Positions 45,013 to 56,440 of a stretch of 64,000 bases of DNA are shown here, piece by piece; position 1 is the first letter of the stretch, and the number at the start of each line of letters is the position of its first letter. The stretch is from Rhynchopus sp. YZ270_cl-10 (taxonomy: Eukaryota; Euglenozoa; Diplonemea; Diplonemida; Diplonemidae): NCBI GenBank assembly GCA_964035575.1, contig OZ037910.1, forward strand, positions 806,001 through 870,000. Direction: 5' to 3'. The position numbers were made by a program, and so were the translations under genes. The notes below the pieces were generated by a model. The model saw only the letters and a program-made list of their open reading frames with translations. It did not search any database and had not been told where the DNA came from.

Positions 45013-45611
45013 CAAAAAAAGAAGAGTGAGAAGAACACTCCTCCTTAGGACCTGAGGATCGACAGAGGTACCAGCAGTCCAACAGATTTTCCAAATATTG
45101 TCCAAAAAAGAGCTTTCGCGATTTGCCGACCAGTCTTTTTTTTTTTTAATTTATTTTGAGTCATTTACCTTGGCTGAGTCGGGAATCGTGTCGTTCTTAG
45201 TTTTGTGCAACACTATTTTTTACAACTTTTTTTTAGCAACCAAAAAGAAAATTATTGGGAGCACACTCTTTGTTTTTGCAACTAATATTTTTTTCAAAAA
45301 AAAAAAACACACACACAACACACACCACACAAACTCTCTTTGTCACGTCGTGATGATGTAAAGATACAGGCCTGCGGGTGACGTGGTCATTGTCAATAAC
45401 CCTTCACTTACAGCAAAATCACTCGCTCCACCCGACGTCTACGTACAAAGGTGAAATTTTCCTCAACCCACCCATTGTCCCAAACCAAAGGTCTCCTGGC
45501 CAAATTGAATCAACAAAACAGGCAAGTATAGAGATTGTTACACTTTTCGCGCTAAATCGCTGTCGATTTATATTTTTTTTTTCCTCATTTTTCGATATCT
45601 CGCGGAGAACC

Positions 45612-45668
45612 CAGTGTCTTGCGCCCGCTGATGAACGGTGAGGCGTTTGCACTTTTTTCAACTCCTGT
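45612..45668 (+). repeat. B1 short dispersed element
   Basis: CAGTGTCTTGCGCCCGCTGA, TGAACGGTGAGGCGTTTGCA, CTTTTTTCAACTCC. This is one of the best-conserved copies. Confidence 0.75.
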
Positions 45669-46099
45669 TTCTTTCATTTAGTTTTTGTATTTTGTATTTT
45701 TTTTTTTTTTTTACACAAAACCCGTCAATTTGTGATGATCGGCGAAGTTGTGTCCTGATGCGCAAACCCAGACAAAAATATAAGCACTTTTTTTTGTCTG
45801 GCTTTCTTATCAAAAAAGTTACAATACATCCAAGAACGAAAAAAACCAGTTTTTTTTTAAATATTCTCGCACAGGGTTTTATCTTGAAAAAACATTTTAA
45901 AATTTTACCCGGTCTACCCGGTCTGGCAAAAAGTGGTCAAAAAAAAAATTTTCGCCTCCGGCGAACATGTCCCGGCAAACCGTTAAAACTGCTGCATTCA
46001 CTCGCATATTGCATATCATCTCACGTTCCCCACCTTTGCGGAATAAGCAAAAAAATCATGTCAGGTCGGTAGCGTGTGGACGTTTCCTCGTATAGACAT

Positions 46100-46340
46100 C
46101 TACAAAAAGAAACGGCAGCCACGGCAAAGGTTCCTGGCGAAGCCACGGTACGCAACATTTCAAAATATTGTGCTTAAAATTGCACATTTTACAGCCAAAT
46201 TATGTCATGGGTGGCTTGCAATCTGGCGCCGCAGGCGCACGGTACGCTACTTTTTTCCTTTCGCCATGCTGTATGCTTCCTTTTCCTTCGGCGTTTGACC
46301 AATTGAGTCGCGTTCTGGCTGTGACGGGGTCACTTTGTTC
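46100..46340 (-). repeat. E module, reverse orientation
   Basis: Read on the - strand it matches 60715-60910 inside the second hAT-like element: TTTGACC...AACGTCGAAGG region, GCGCCTGCGGCGC, GAAATGTTGCGTACCGTGGC, TTCGCC and AACCTTT. Its own ends are not clear. Confidence 0.7.
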
Positions 46341-46421
46341 ATGAGGCCAGTTCTGGTCACTCTTAGAGGTTGGTGTGAGGTACCCCCAAGATTTATCATT
46401 TTTTTTTTTTTTTTTTGGCCT

Positions 46422-46954
46422 GACCGGGCATAGGTTTCGAACGCGCGTTCGCGTTTTTAGGGCGTTTTCGAGTGCGCGTTTGAAAAACGAAAAAAAAAAC
46501 GCGCGTTCGGAAAAAGCGAGAAAAAAAACGCGCGTTCGGAAAAAACGAAAAAAAAACGCGCGTTTGAAAAAAACGAAAAAAAAACGCGCGTTTGAAAAAC
46601 GAAAAAAAACGCGCGTTCGAAAAAAACGAGAAAAAAAATGCGCGTTTGAAAAACGAAAAAAAAAAAAACGCGCGTTCGAAAAAGTGGAAGCCTCATGTTT
46701 ACGTGGGGAGGTTTTTCGAACGCGCGTCGAAAAAGTGGTTTTTTCGAACGCGTCCAGTTTTTCAAACGCGCGTTCGAAAAAACCACTTTTTCGAACGCGC
46801 GTTCGAAAAAAAAAAAAAAAACGCCCTTTTTTTTTTACGCGCGTCCGGCTTTTCGAACGCGCGTTTTTTTTTTTTTTTTTCATGTGCGCGTTTTCCGATT
46901 TTGGAGTTGCGCGTTTTCGATTTTCGAACGCGCGTTCGAAACCTATGACCGGGT
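46422..46954. repeat. GCGCGTT-rich inverted-ended repeat, copy 1
   Basis: It opens GACCGGGCATAGGTTTCGAA and closes with CGAAACCTATGACCGGGT, an inverted repeat. The body is dozens of AACGCGCGTT units separated by GAAAAA or CGAAAA runs, switching strand in the middle so that the right half mirrors the left. It is far more CpG-rich than its surroundings. Confidence 0.85.
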
Positions 46955-46978
46955 GGATATTTTTTTTTTTTTTCCCCA

Positions 46979-47474
46979 GACCGGGCATAGGTTTCGAACG
47001 CGCGTTCGCGTTTTTAGGGCGTTTTCGAGTGCGCGTTTGAAAAACGAAAAAAAAAACGCGCGTTCGGAAAAAACGAGAAAAAAAACGCGCGTTCGGAAAA
47101 AACGAAAAAACGCGCGTTTGAAAAAGACGGAAAAAAACGCGCGTTTGAAAAACGAAAAAAAACGCGCGTTCGGAAAAAACGAGAAAAAAAACGCGCGTTT
47201 GAAAAAGTGGAAGCCTCATGTTTACGTGGGGAGGTTTTTCGAACGCGCGTCCAGTTTTTCAAACGCGCGTTCGAAAAAACCACTTTTTCGAACGCGCGTT
47301 TGAAAAAAAAAAAAAAAAACGCCCTTTTTTTTTTACGCGCGTCCGGCTTTTCGAACGCGCGTTTTTTTTTTTTTTTTTTTGCGCGTTTTTTTTTTTTTTT
47401 CATGTGCGCGTTTTCCGATTTTGGATTTGCGCGTTTTCGATTTTCGAACGCGCGTTCGAAACCTATGACCGGGT
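46979..47474. repeat. GCGCGTT-rich inverted-ended repeat, copy 2
   Basis: A tandem sister of the element at 46422, in the same orientation and with the same ends, slightly shorter because of unit-number differences. Both sit between ACCCGGTCTA motifs (45908 and 47495). Confidence 0.85.
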
Positions 47475-48337
47475 AAATATTTTTTTTATTATTTTACCCG
47501 GTCTAGGGACCACTAACATATAAGGAGATAAAACCCTGTTCTCGCAGCATCTCTCACATTTGGTGTGAAAACGTGTTATGGAAAAAATGTGGACAAATGT
47601 TGAGGGCATCTATAACGTATTAGGGGAAATATTGAAAACACAATTATCCGAGTTGCCCTATTTCCCCCCTTCCCCAGGCTTCGCGCTAACTTTTGAACCT
47701 TAGCGCAAAGCCTGCCCTTTCCCCCCCCCCCACTCCCTTGTTATTATTATTTATAAACAGCTTTTGGGTATGACATGGGTTTAGAGCATATACAGTAGTC
47801 CAAACGATGTTAAAAAAAAAAGGCGCTAAAATACCTAAATTCGCCTAACTTATTTGGATGTCAAGTGTTTTTTTTTTCCCCTTCTTTTTTCTCTTTTGGA
47901 ACGGTCCTATGCAAATATGCTCAGACGTATTAATGTTGGGAACCTGCCCAATAGTTGGGCCATTTATGAACGGGGGAGAGATTTTTTTACTAGCTGTCAG
48001 TGGCGTATCACAGTCTCTCACAGCCTGTTGTCGTGTGTCTCACGGAGACGATCATAGATGGTCCAAAAGTAGGAATTCCAAACATCAGCTCATCTCAAGA
48101 AAAGGGGGGAAAAAAAATAGTAAGATCAGGTAGGTAAAGTAGTTTCGTTGATTGCACAAAATCCTGTTTGAGGGATGATTTTTGCGACCGGTACCCGGTA
48201 AATACTATTTCTCCTTTAAAGCAAGCTTCGTAGGAATAAAAAAAAATACCCCAAAATCCCCTGAGTGCCAGATGTTTTGTTACCATTTCCCCCCCCTCTA
48301 AAACGACCGGCTCATAAAAAGAGGCAAGAAAAAAAGG

Positions 48338-48395
48338 CAGTGGAGCTTGCGTGGCAACTACACTATTCCAACAATTTTTTTCAAAAAAAGTAAAA
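48338..48395 (+). repeat. D3 element
   Basis: CAGTGGAGCTTGCGTGGC, AACTACACTATTCCAACAAT, then TTTTTTTCAAAAAAAG. Confidence 0.7.
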
Positions 48396-48483
48396 TTAAA
48401 ACACTTTCTTTTTGATATCTCTGCACTTCGTAAAAACAGAGTTTTTTTTTTTTAAACGCATATTCTTTATTCTCTTCCTCTTA

Positions 48484-48690
48484 GATGATGACTGAACACT
48501 ACGAGGTTTTGGGTCATCTTTTATCAAACCTTTTTCTCTAGTATTTGTACAACGAAATGGTCTAGAGGCACCCGACAAATGAAAATCACTTGTCATAAAA
48601 ATGACAAATGAAATGACATGTAAATCACTTGTCATGACATGTGACCACTTGTCATCAATTTCACTTGTCATTTCACTTGTCACCATGGCA
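48484..48690. repeat. B2-like element followed by a TGACAAGTG-repeat block
   Basis: 48484-48535: GATGACTGAACACTACGAGG, GGGTCATC, TTTTATCAAACC and a T-run. 48572-48685 is a cluster of ACTTGTCAT and TGACAAATGA units in both orientations, like the interior of the element at 17959. Confidence 0.55.
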
Positions 48691-49864
48691 CGTGAAATTG
48701 TCCTTGGACCGCGTCGTGCAATATCTGGACATCCGGTAGTCGTTATGTTCTTTCAGCTTCTCTTTTAAAAAACGTATGTGTACAAGAGGCACATGCGTTT
48801 TTCAAATATCCTCTTTTGTATGTATGTGCTCGAAGAATGGGGGGGTAACACCCCACCGCAACAGCAACACGTGGCACAATTTATTTTACCGTATCGGTAG
48901 CATCGACTGTGAAAAAGGTCAAACATTTTTTCAGTATATATTACCGAGACAGTATGTTGTTCCTTCTTTCGCAAATGGTTCTTATTTATGTATGGATGAG
49001 CCCTGCAAAAAAATAGCAACTCTCATTGAAAACTGGCAACACCTTTGTTGTCTATAGCCATTTGAAATTATTTAGTATGGATGGGGAGCTGTCGCCTTCA
49101 GGCGAGATGTTATATTTTGTTTTCAGCAAACCAAAGCTACAGGCGGGGAGAGAGAAAAAAAAAAAAAAACAACCCTCCTCAAAAAAAAGCATTTCTTTAG
49201 ACTCCTTCCCCTTCATTTTATTTTTGTAATTCTTGAGCCAATCTCTTTTTGTACTGATTTCATTTTCCTCCCCACCCTGGAAATCGGGTGTTTGTGTCGT
49301 TTTTTTTTTTTTTGCCCCCGGGGGCGGACTGCCCCTGATCCCGTTCATTTCAGTATTTTGCTCCAGATACAAAGGGTTCCGAATCCTCCTGACAGATCTT
49401 GCTTTTTTCCGAAAATTGAAAAAAGAAAAAAAAAGGGAGGGTTTCCTTTCAGCCCTTGTTACTAAAGGTTTTTCCCCCCTTTTTTTTTGTTTTTTTTATA
49501 TCTTTTGCGCTTGGACATTAGCAAGAGAGGATGGAGTGAGATGCACACTTTGGTACTCCCACATTTGGGAGAGCGGAAAAAAAGGTGGAGAAAGTGAAAA
49601 GACTGCAAACAAAATGTCAACTACATTTTACTCCAGAACAGAAAGTTTTTTTTTCTCGAAAAGAATGAAAAATGAAGAAAACAAAAAAAAATCCCAACCC
49701 GAAAAGACGATAATAGCAAGTCTTTTATGAGAAGGGAAGAGAAAAAAAGGGTAGAAGAAAGAAAAAATAAAGCCCCAACAAAGCCAACACCCCCAATGCA
49801 CACAGCCCAGCCCCCCCTCCTGTGGATCCGGGCTGCGTTTTAGTACGTGACACTCTTTCTTTGT

Positions 49865-50095
49865 GTGAGGGTACATTTTTTTGCACCCCCTTTGCCTTCT
49901 TTTTCGTTTAGAAAAGAATGTACAGTCGTCCACCAAACGTTGGGGTGGGGTATGAACTTAGTGGATTTGGGGTTGAAAAAAAAAGTTGGTGGGTTTTTAC
50001 CCCACCAACGGTGGATGACTGTATATTGAACCAAATTGTGTCGACTATAATAGCTCCTATGCAGTACAATAGAAAGTAAATGAAAATGATGGTGC
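49865..50095 (+). repeat. F element split by an insertion
   Basis: Left part: GTACATTTTTTTGCACCCC, CTTCTTTTTCGTTTAGAAAA, GAATG. Right part: TATTGAACCAAATTG, then a second F-like piece, CAATAGAAAGTAAATGAAAA. Confidence 0.7.
49923..50021. mobile_element. 99-bp TA-flanked inverted-repeat element inserted in an F element
   Basis: The left end CAGTCGTCCACC and the complement of the right end CAGTCATCCACC differ at one base. It is flanked by TA (49921-49922 and 50022-50023). Inner parts GGGGTGGGGTA and TACCCCACC also pair. Confidence 0.85.
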
Positions 50096-51319
50096 TTCCG
50101 GGAGGGGGTCGATATTGACAGCTCGTTGACAAGGTCGTTGACCCGATTTCCCGAAAATCATCAAAAAAAAATTCTAAGAAAACGACGATGTGTCTCCGTT
50201 TTCAATGGAGTCCGATAACTTTGTCTTTCACAAGCCGGTCATTTTTTTTGTACCAAAGGTACGGCTTTGTATTTTCAAAAAATCAACTTTCTTGACTAAC
50301 GAAATGAAGAGTTTCAAAACAGTTTGCGAGAACACATTTTATGTCAAAGTAAACAGGGCTTGGCTTTATTCTGAGTGTTGCTTTTTTTTCCCTTTTTTTG
50401 GGGAGTCCGGGTGGCGGGATGTATGGTCCAAAAAATGCATCCACCAACTTGGGTCCGATTTCACTCAGATTTTTTTTTTTGTTTCTTGCGATTTTTCCCT
50501 CTCCTTACTTCTCTGCAACAAATTAGAAGAATAAAATCGAAGTTCATTTTTTTCCCCCGAGTGAATTCGTTATTGTTTAAATGCTACAAAGATGGGAACA
50601 TTTTTGTTGATCCCTATACCTAGCTTTTCCAAAAAGAAGAAGGAAAACAAAATCAAAAAAAAATAAAAATAAATCCGAATACGAAGTTTTCATTTGCAAA
50701 AAAGGTAGGGGCTATGCGCAAACGTACACTTTTTTTTTTCCCCCTCAACAAAATCAGGGGGGGGGGTTTAGTCCCGAACAACCGGTTTTGAAAACCTGTT
50801 TTCGAAAAAAATGGGATCTGGGATTTTGAAAAAAAAAAAAAAAAAAAAAACAAATAACGTGGAACTACACTACTTCAACATTTTGTCAAAAAAAAAAAAG
50901 AGAAAAAAAATGGACTGCGAGCTCTTTAAGCGCGAGAGATAGCCTACTGTGTGTTGTGTTCATAGAGGGGTTATAATTGACCCGAAAATACGTCGGAGAC
51001 AAGATAGGTGTCGAAGGGAGCGCTGTTGTCCCTCTGAAGACGGAGAACAATGACAGAGTAAAGAAGCTAACCTTCTCGAGCTGAGGACGATCTGCGTCTA
51101 AATTTTTTTTTTTTTTGATAAAACAACTTGTTGTCAATTCTAAAAAGATTGGAGGCAGCGCTGCAGGGCAAACAAAACGGATTGAAAAAAACAGAAGCTT
51201 TGCTTGTTTTCTTTGAGTACTCAATTAACCACAACAACCGTACTTCAGTTTAACACATTTTTTCACCTTTTTGTTTTCCCGGCTTTGAGCGCACAAACAA
51301 AAGACCCGATCTTTTTTAA

Positions 51320-51500
51320 AGGTACACTGTCACGAGAGGGCTTTGTATTTCAACTCAAATTTTCATAGAGGGGAAAAAATCGTGTCTTTTCAAAAGACTA
51401 CAGAAAAAAAGCTAATGAACAGGGCTTGCAAGAAAAAAAGTAGTATAGTGGAGCACACTCTAGGGTGGCTACACTAATACAACCAAGTTTTCAAAAAAAA
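51320..51500 (+). repeat. C element 3' part, then a D2 element
   Basis: C part (51320-51360): AGGTACACTGTCACGAGAGG, GCTTTGTATTTCAACTCAAA. D2 (51447-51500): AGTGGAGCACACTCTAGGGT, GGCTACACTAATACAACC, AAGTTTTCAAAA; this is the intact version of the split copy at 24202. Confidence 0.8.
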
Positions 51501-51659
51501 GCAAACACACAAGACGAAAAAAAAAAAAGTAAAAGTCTGCCCTTCCTCAGTCCGGAAGTAGCACCTCATCCGGTTCCCTGCCGTAAACGAGTTGTAGAGG
51601 TTACGAGATACAATGACTTAAAAAATAAGAACAAAAAACAAAACAAAAAAATGTATTTA

Positions 51660-52088
51660 CATGGATGTCCAAAGTACTTGAAGTATATCAAGTACTTGAT
51701 CCCCCAAAAAATCCAATACTTGATACTTCAAGTACTTGACACCCTATTTTTTTTTCTAGTACTTTTTTACTTGTTCTCCCTCTGTCAAGTACTTTTTTCA
51801 CAAAAAAAACGTCAAGTACTTGATCAAGTACAAAAAAAAGTGGGTACTTGATCAAGTACTTGACGTTTTTTTGCGAAAACAAGTACTTGACAGACTCTGC
51901 CAGAGGGTAAAAAAGTAAAAAAGTACGAGAAAAAAAAAATAGGGTATCAAGTACTTGATTTCTGTCAAGTACTTGATCAATCTTCAAGTACTTGACTGTC
52001 ATTTTGAGAGGAAAAAAAAGGGGGGTCAAGTACTTCAAGTACCATAAAAAATCCGAAAAAAGTACTTCAAGTACTTTGGACATCCATG
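51660..52088. mobile_element. 429-bp fold-back element built from TCAAGTACTTGA units
   Basis: The ends CATGGATGTCCAAAGTACTT and exact complement lie between 6-bp direct repeats TATTTA (51654-51659 and 52089-52094). More than 20 AAGTACTT units fill it. It is intact at both tips and has no coding capacity. Confidence 0.88.
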
Positions 52089-52439
52089 TATTTAGGTCAT
52101 TGAGCATAGAATCTCTCCAAAATATTATCCAAAATAAATCAAAAGTGTTTTTTTTTTTACGCGAGCCGGAATAGCACCTTCAAATAATGTACTTCAATTT
52201 AACAACAACAAAAATAACAGAAAATACACCGTGAGCGTTTTTCAGGCAAATTCGTCTTTCCCAAACTTTTTGTTTTATTTTTCTTTCCCAAAAAAAAGTA
52301 TATTTTTGTACCCGAGAGGGGTTCAAAAAAGAACTAATGCAACAAAAAAAAAAAAAACAAAAACAAAAAATAACACGCGTGCAGATCGCATTGGTCGAAC
52401 TTACACGGCATCAAATTTTTCCATTTTTTTTTTTTTTTT

Positions 52440-52650
52440 AACAGTGGAGCTTGCACAGGTGGCAACTACACTATTCCAACAATTTTTCTAAAAAAAAATA
52501 TTTTCTTCTTCTTCTTCAATGGTAGCAGAGTGAGGGTGGATGGTACCACTAAAAAAAATTGGACAGTGGAGATTTGCACAAAAACTGTGGCAACACAAAC
52601 CGAGGCAACTACACTACTCCAACAATTTATCAAAAAAAAAAAAATGCGTA
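52440..52650 (+). repeat. D3 and D1 elements
   Basis: D3: CAGTGGAGCTTGCACAGGTG, CAACTACACTATTCCAACAA. D1 (52563-52645): CAGTGGAGATTTGCAC, ACTGTGGCAACACAAACCG, CTACACTACTCCAACAATT, TATC and an A-run. Confidence 0.8.
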
Positions 52651-53544
52651 TCTCTCCAGTACATAAAAGGGAGGGTCGACTTATTATTGCACCATGTAAA
52701 AATGCTGTAACAATGGCTATTTTTTTTGCATCGCAAGGGGTGTTTTTAACAAAAATTCCCCCCAAAAAAAGCGAGTTTTTTTTTTTTTGTGTAATGATAA
52801 GTCCAATCCCTTTGACCACAGAGCCACACACAGAGCTACCTTTTTTTACAAAAAAATAAACTACACTTTTATAAGTGCTTGTAAGGAAGCCCCCTTTTTT
52901 ATATGCGTCTTTCCAACCAACCCCCCCACACACACACACACCCCCAAGTGCTCCTGCCAGCTTGCTTTTCATCGCTTTCCTTTGTAAACAAAAAAAAAAA
53001 ATAACACCCCACCCATAAGACTAAGACACTCCTTTCATCTCCACCGTGGCCCTTTTTTTAGGGCAGTTTCCTTTCATTGTTTGGTCTGCTTGAAAAAGTT
53101 AAAGATAGATGCAATATGGAGGAGGCACGGACGACGTGTAAACGTTACAGGAGGAGAAAAACAGGGGATGGGAGGGGGGAGGAGGTGAGTTACACTGCCA
53201 CACCTCGCAGCAAAAAAAATAAAAAAGATTCCTTTTTTTTTTAAAGGAGCCCCGTATAGCTCTTGTAGTGAAGAGTGTTGCCAATTTCTCTGATGTACGC
53301 GTATGCGAGGTGTGTTCATCTAAAAAAATATGTTGTTTTTTTTTTTGGGGGGTAGTCACCTGATTTTTACCCCGCATATAGACGCGTATAGCGCGTAAAG
53401 GCTGGGAAAAATGGGTGGGGTTTGGCCTATGCGGGCCTGGTGCACGGGCTTAATAAGGTCACTTTATTCTTTTTAGAGGTCCTTGCGCTGAAAGGTTCCT
53501 GTGCACAAAGAGGTGTACATGAGTATTGTATCAACGTTTTTTTT

Positions 53545-53850
53545 TCAAGGTGACTAAGCAACGTGAGCAGGAGGAAAAGATTGATGAATAGCCAATGTTC
53601 AAAACATTAAGTAATCTAATCAAACTAAGCAAACGTGAGGCTTAGGATCATCTTATAAACCTTTTATATTTTTCTTTTTTTTTTTTCTCCAAGGAATGTG
53701 CGCCCCTGAGGTACATTCTGTCAATGTTTGTTCTCTCTAATATCCGGGATGGAGTGTTTCCCCCTTTAATACGTTCTGAGATCCTTTTTTAAAGGATATG
53801 TGTACAGTGAGGTACATTCATCTTTCAAGTTTTGATTTATTTTTTTTTTT
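53545..53850 (+). repeat. two B2 elements and an H-type hairpin
   Basis: B2-like: GGTGACTAAGCAACGTGAG (53549). B2 (53622-53668): CTAAGC, AAACGTGAG, GCTTAG, GATCATCTTATAAACC. H (53800-53835): TGTAC, AGTGAG, GTACA, TTCATCTTTCAAGTTTT. H-type hairpins keep the tail of B2 with another stem. Confidence 0.7.
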
Positions 53851-54200
53851 TTTTTTTTTTTTTCCTTTTTTTTTTTTTTTTTTCAGCCCCCCAAAAAAAA
53901 ATCCAGTACGGAAGTTTTCCTACCCCAGCAAATTTTTATCACATTCCCCATTTTAGCCGGCCGATTTCTCAGAAACGGGGGCCATTTATTTTTTTTTTTT
54001 TTTCAGAATTATTTCTTTATTTGTATTCGCTTATTTACCATCACCCCTTCCCCCGCCCTTATCCTACCCCTCTCCCGTCAGACAAAAAGGCAAGAAACCA
54101 AGAAAATACAATGGCACATTCCGTCAACAACCCTCCCCCAAAAGGTAACCCCTTAGTGTTCTGTCTTGAAAAGTTTTAAAAAAAAAAAAACACCTCACTG

Positions 54201-54905
54201 CACGGCGTACGAAAGCGCTTCGAGGAGTTTTTTGAGAAATTTTCAAAAAAAAAAGCGCTTGAATTTTTAGGAAAAAGCGCTTTTTTTTCCTGAAGGGGTT
54301 TGTTAAGGGGGTTTAAGTCCACACTCCAAGTGACCCAAACCAAATTTATCGAGTCGCCGATTTCCCGCTGTGGGCATTTTTCTGACAATAATTACAAACG
54401 CAGTGCCATTTTTATGGCAACTTTTTTAGAAATGTTGCGTACCGTGGCTTCGCCAGAAACCTTTGGGTGCCATGACCGCTGTTTACTGAGAAGAAGGCTG
54501 ACATACACTGCGGCTTGTGGACGGCCACCTGTACCGGCCACGGAAGAGTACAATGTACATGCCTCCTGCACAACAGCCCGGTGGGAAGTGAGAAGGAGCG
54601 AATGTCGCTGATTCGGAGGAACTCTGACTGTGCTTGGGTAACATTCGTCTCTTCCCCGGAGGCTACGATTGCAGGGGGTTTTTTTTGGGACCATCCAGAA
54701 GTTTTTCAAAACTCAAAAATCCTGGCGGCGGGGCTGACCCCAACACAAAAAAACAACCAACATATCAAAAAATCATGAGAACAGGTACACCTTACCAAAA
54801 ACCCCACACAAAAAAAAAAAAGCGCTTTTTTTTTTTCATCAAGCGAAAAGTGCTTTTTTTTTCCCCCGGAAAAAAAAAACGCTTCAAGCGCTTTCGTACG
54901 CCGTG
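54201..54905. mobile_element. 705-bp inverted-repeat element with 6-bp direct repeats
   Basis: The ends CACGGCGTACGAAAGCGCTT and exact complement are 20 bp long, inside TCACTG direct repeats (54195-54200 and 54906-54911). GCGCTT units are spread near both ends. The interior carries an E module (GAAATGTTGCGTACCGTGGC, CTTCGCC) shared with other elements. No transposase is visible. Confidence 0.82.
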
Positions 54906-54949
54906 TCACTGCCTTTTGCAATTAGAGTCAGACGAATTTTTTAAAAAAG

Positions 54950-55022
54950 AATACCTTCCGTAGTACAAAGGCTTCAGCCGACGTTGAGTTACATATCATG
55001 AAGTGATTGTCGAATGTAACAC
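54950..55022 (+). repeat. G element
   Basis: GAATACCTTCCGTAGTACAA, AGGCTTCAGCCGACGTTGAG, GTGATTGTCGAATGTAAC. Confidence 0.6.
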
Positions 55023-56017
55023 CAAAAAAATACTTCAGAAAAATTCCTTCAAAAATGCCCCCCAAAAAAAGGATCTAACAAAAGCAGTTCCCTGCTGAGT
55101 TTCCAAGTCGTGGGCTGGACCTAAAACTGCATCCTGGGGGGGGTTCCTTTCGTGGCACTTCCTCCAGTATCCCTGTGAAGGTCTTGTCCTGAGGGTTTTA
55201 AAAAAAAAGTGCTGGGATGGCTAACCCTTGGGAAACGAAGGTGATCACACACTGGAGGGTACACACCCAATCCCTAATGAGTCGAACGCTACACAAAGGT
55301 GCAGACAACGGCAAAAATGGGGGTATTTTTGAAATTACCCTGTCCAGTAGGCACTGTGAGGCTTTGGTTCATCTTATCAATTGCTTCTTCTTTTTCTTTT
55401 GTCTTTTTTTTTTGATTTGGTACTGTTTCTTTTTTCCTTTTGTTTTTTTTGCAAGCATCCCTCGCCCTGTGGGACATAGTTTAGAGAACTGGTCCTGTTT
55501 TTTGTTTTTGTTTTTGTTTTTATACCTTACTAGCTCCGGCGGCTCGTATTGATCTCTGGGAGCTTGCCAGGTCTTGCGATCTGATATGGTTCCCTTTTCT
55601 TTCTTCATACTTTTTTATTAGCAAATATCAGGGTGTTTTGGAGATGCTACAAAAAAACAACCCCCACCACACACCTCTCATTACCCCCCCTTTTTTAGAA
55701 CACCACCACCATTCTTCCCTCTGAAGACGTGTGCAGCCGTAGAGTACGTGGCCTGTTCGACAAATGTCGGCAAGTCTGGTACATAGTGCACCGTGTGTCA
55801 TTTGGGTTGTTCTCCACAGTGCAAGTCCCTAGTGCATCACCCATGTTGCACAGTCATCACTGTTCGATAACATCGTCAATAAGAACTTTTTATTCAGAAA
55901 ATGGTGCAAAAGTGGTTTTTGTCGTAAAATAAAAAATTTAGACTGAGAGAGAAAGAGAGAGAGAGAGAGAAAAGTCCAGTGCGCAAGCAACACCCACGTG
56001 GTACTGGTCACAGATGA

Positions 56018-56300
56018 AGGTGTGCAGTCACGAGAGGGGGCTTTGTATTTCAAGTCTTTTTTTTGCTTTCTCTTTGTTTCTCCAGTGCTTTGCGTCCTGC
56101 CGATGTACGGTGTGGTGTTTTTGCACATTCAGCTTCTTAGATTGCCAAAAAAAAAAAGTGGAGATTTGCACAAAACTGTAGCAACACAAACCGAGGCAAC
56201 TACACTACCTCCAACAATTTATCAAAAAACGACAAAAAAAAAAACTCTCTCACTCCCTCCTTCCCTTTGATGATGTGTACGAGAGACACACTCATCTTTC
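56018..56300 (+). repeat. C part, B1, D1 and H elements in series
   Basis: C part: GTCACGAGAGGGGGCTTTGT, ATTTCAAGTC. B1 (56081-56135): CAGTGCTTTGCGTCCTGCCG, then TTTTTGCACATTCAGCTTC. D1 (56155-56230). H (56270-56305): TGTGT, ACGAGAG, ACACA, CTCATCTTTCAAG. Confidence 0.75.
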
Positions 56301-56440
56301 AAGTATTCCCTTCCCACCCCCAGATATTTCCATTATGCGCCCTATATGGGCCTTCTATTTTTGAAGTTGTTCTTTTATTTCATTGATGAGTGACCATTCA
56401 TCTTTTTAATTTTTTTCTTTTTTAAAGATGACGTCATCTC

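Noticed and set aside
46200-47523. Frames of up to 339 residues rich in Arg, Phe and Ala
   Set aside because: They are translations of GCGCGTT units and A/T runs; both strands and several frames are open equally.
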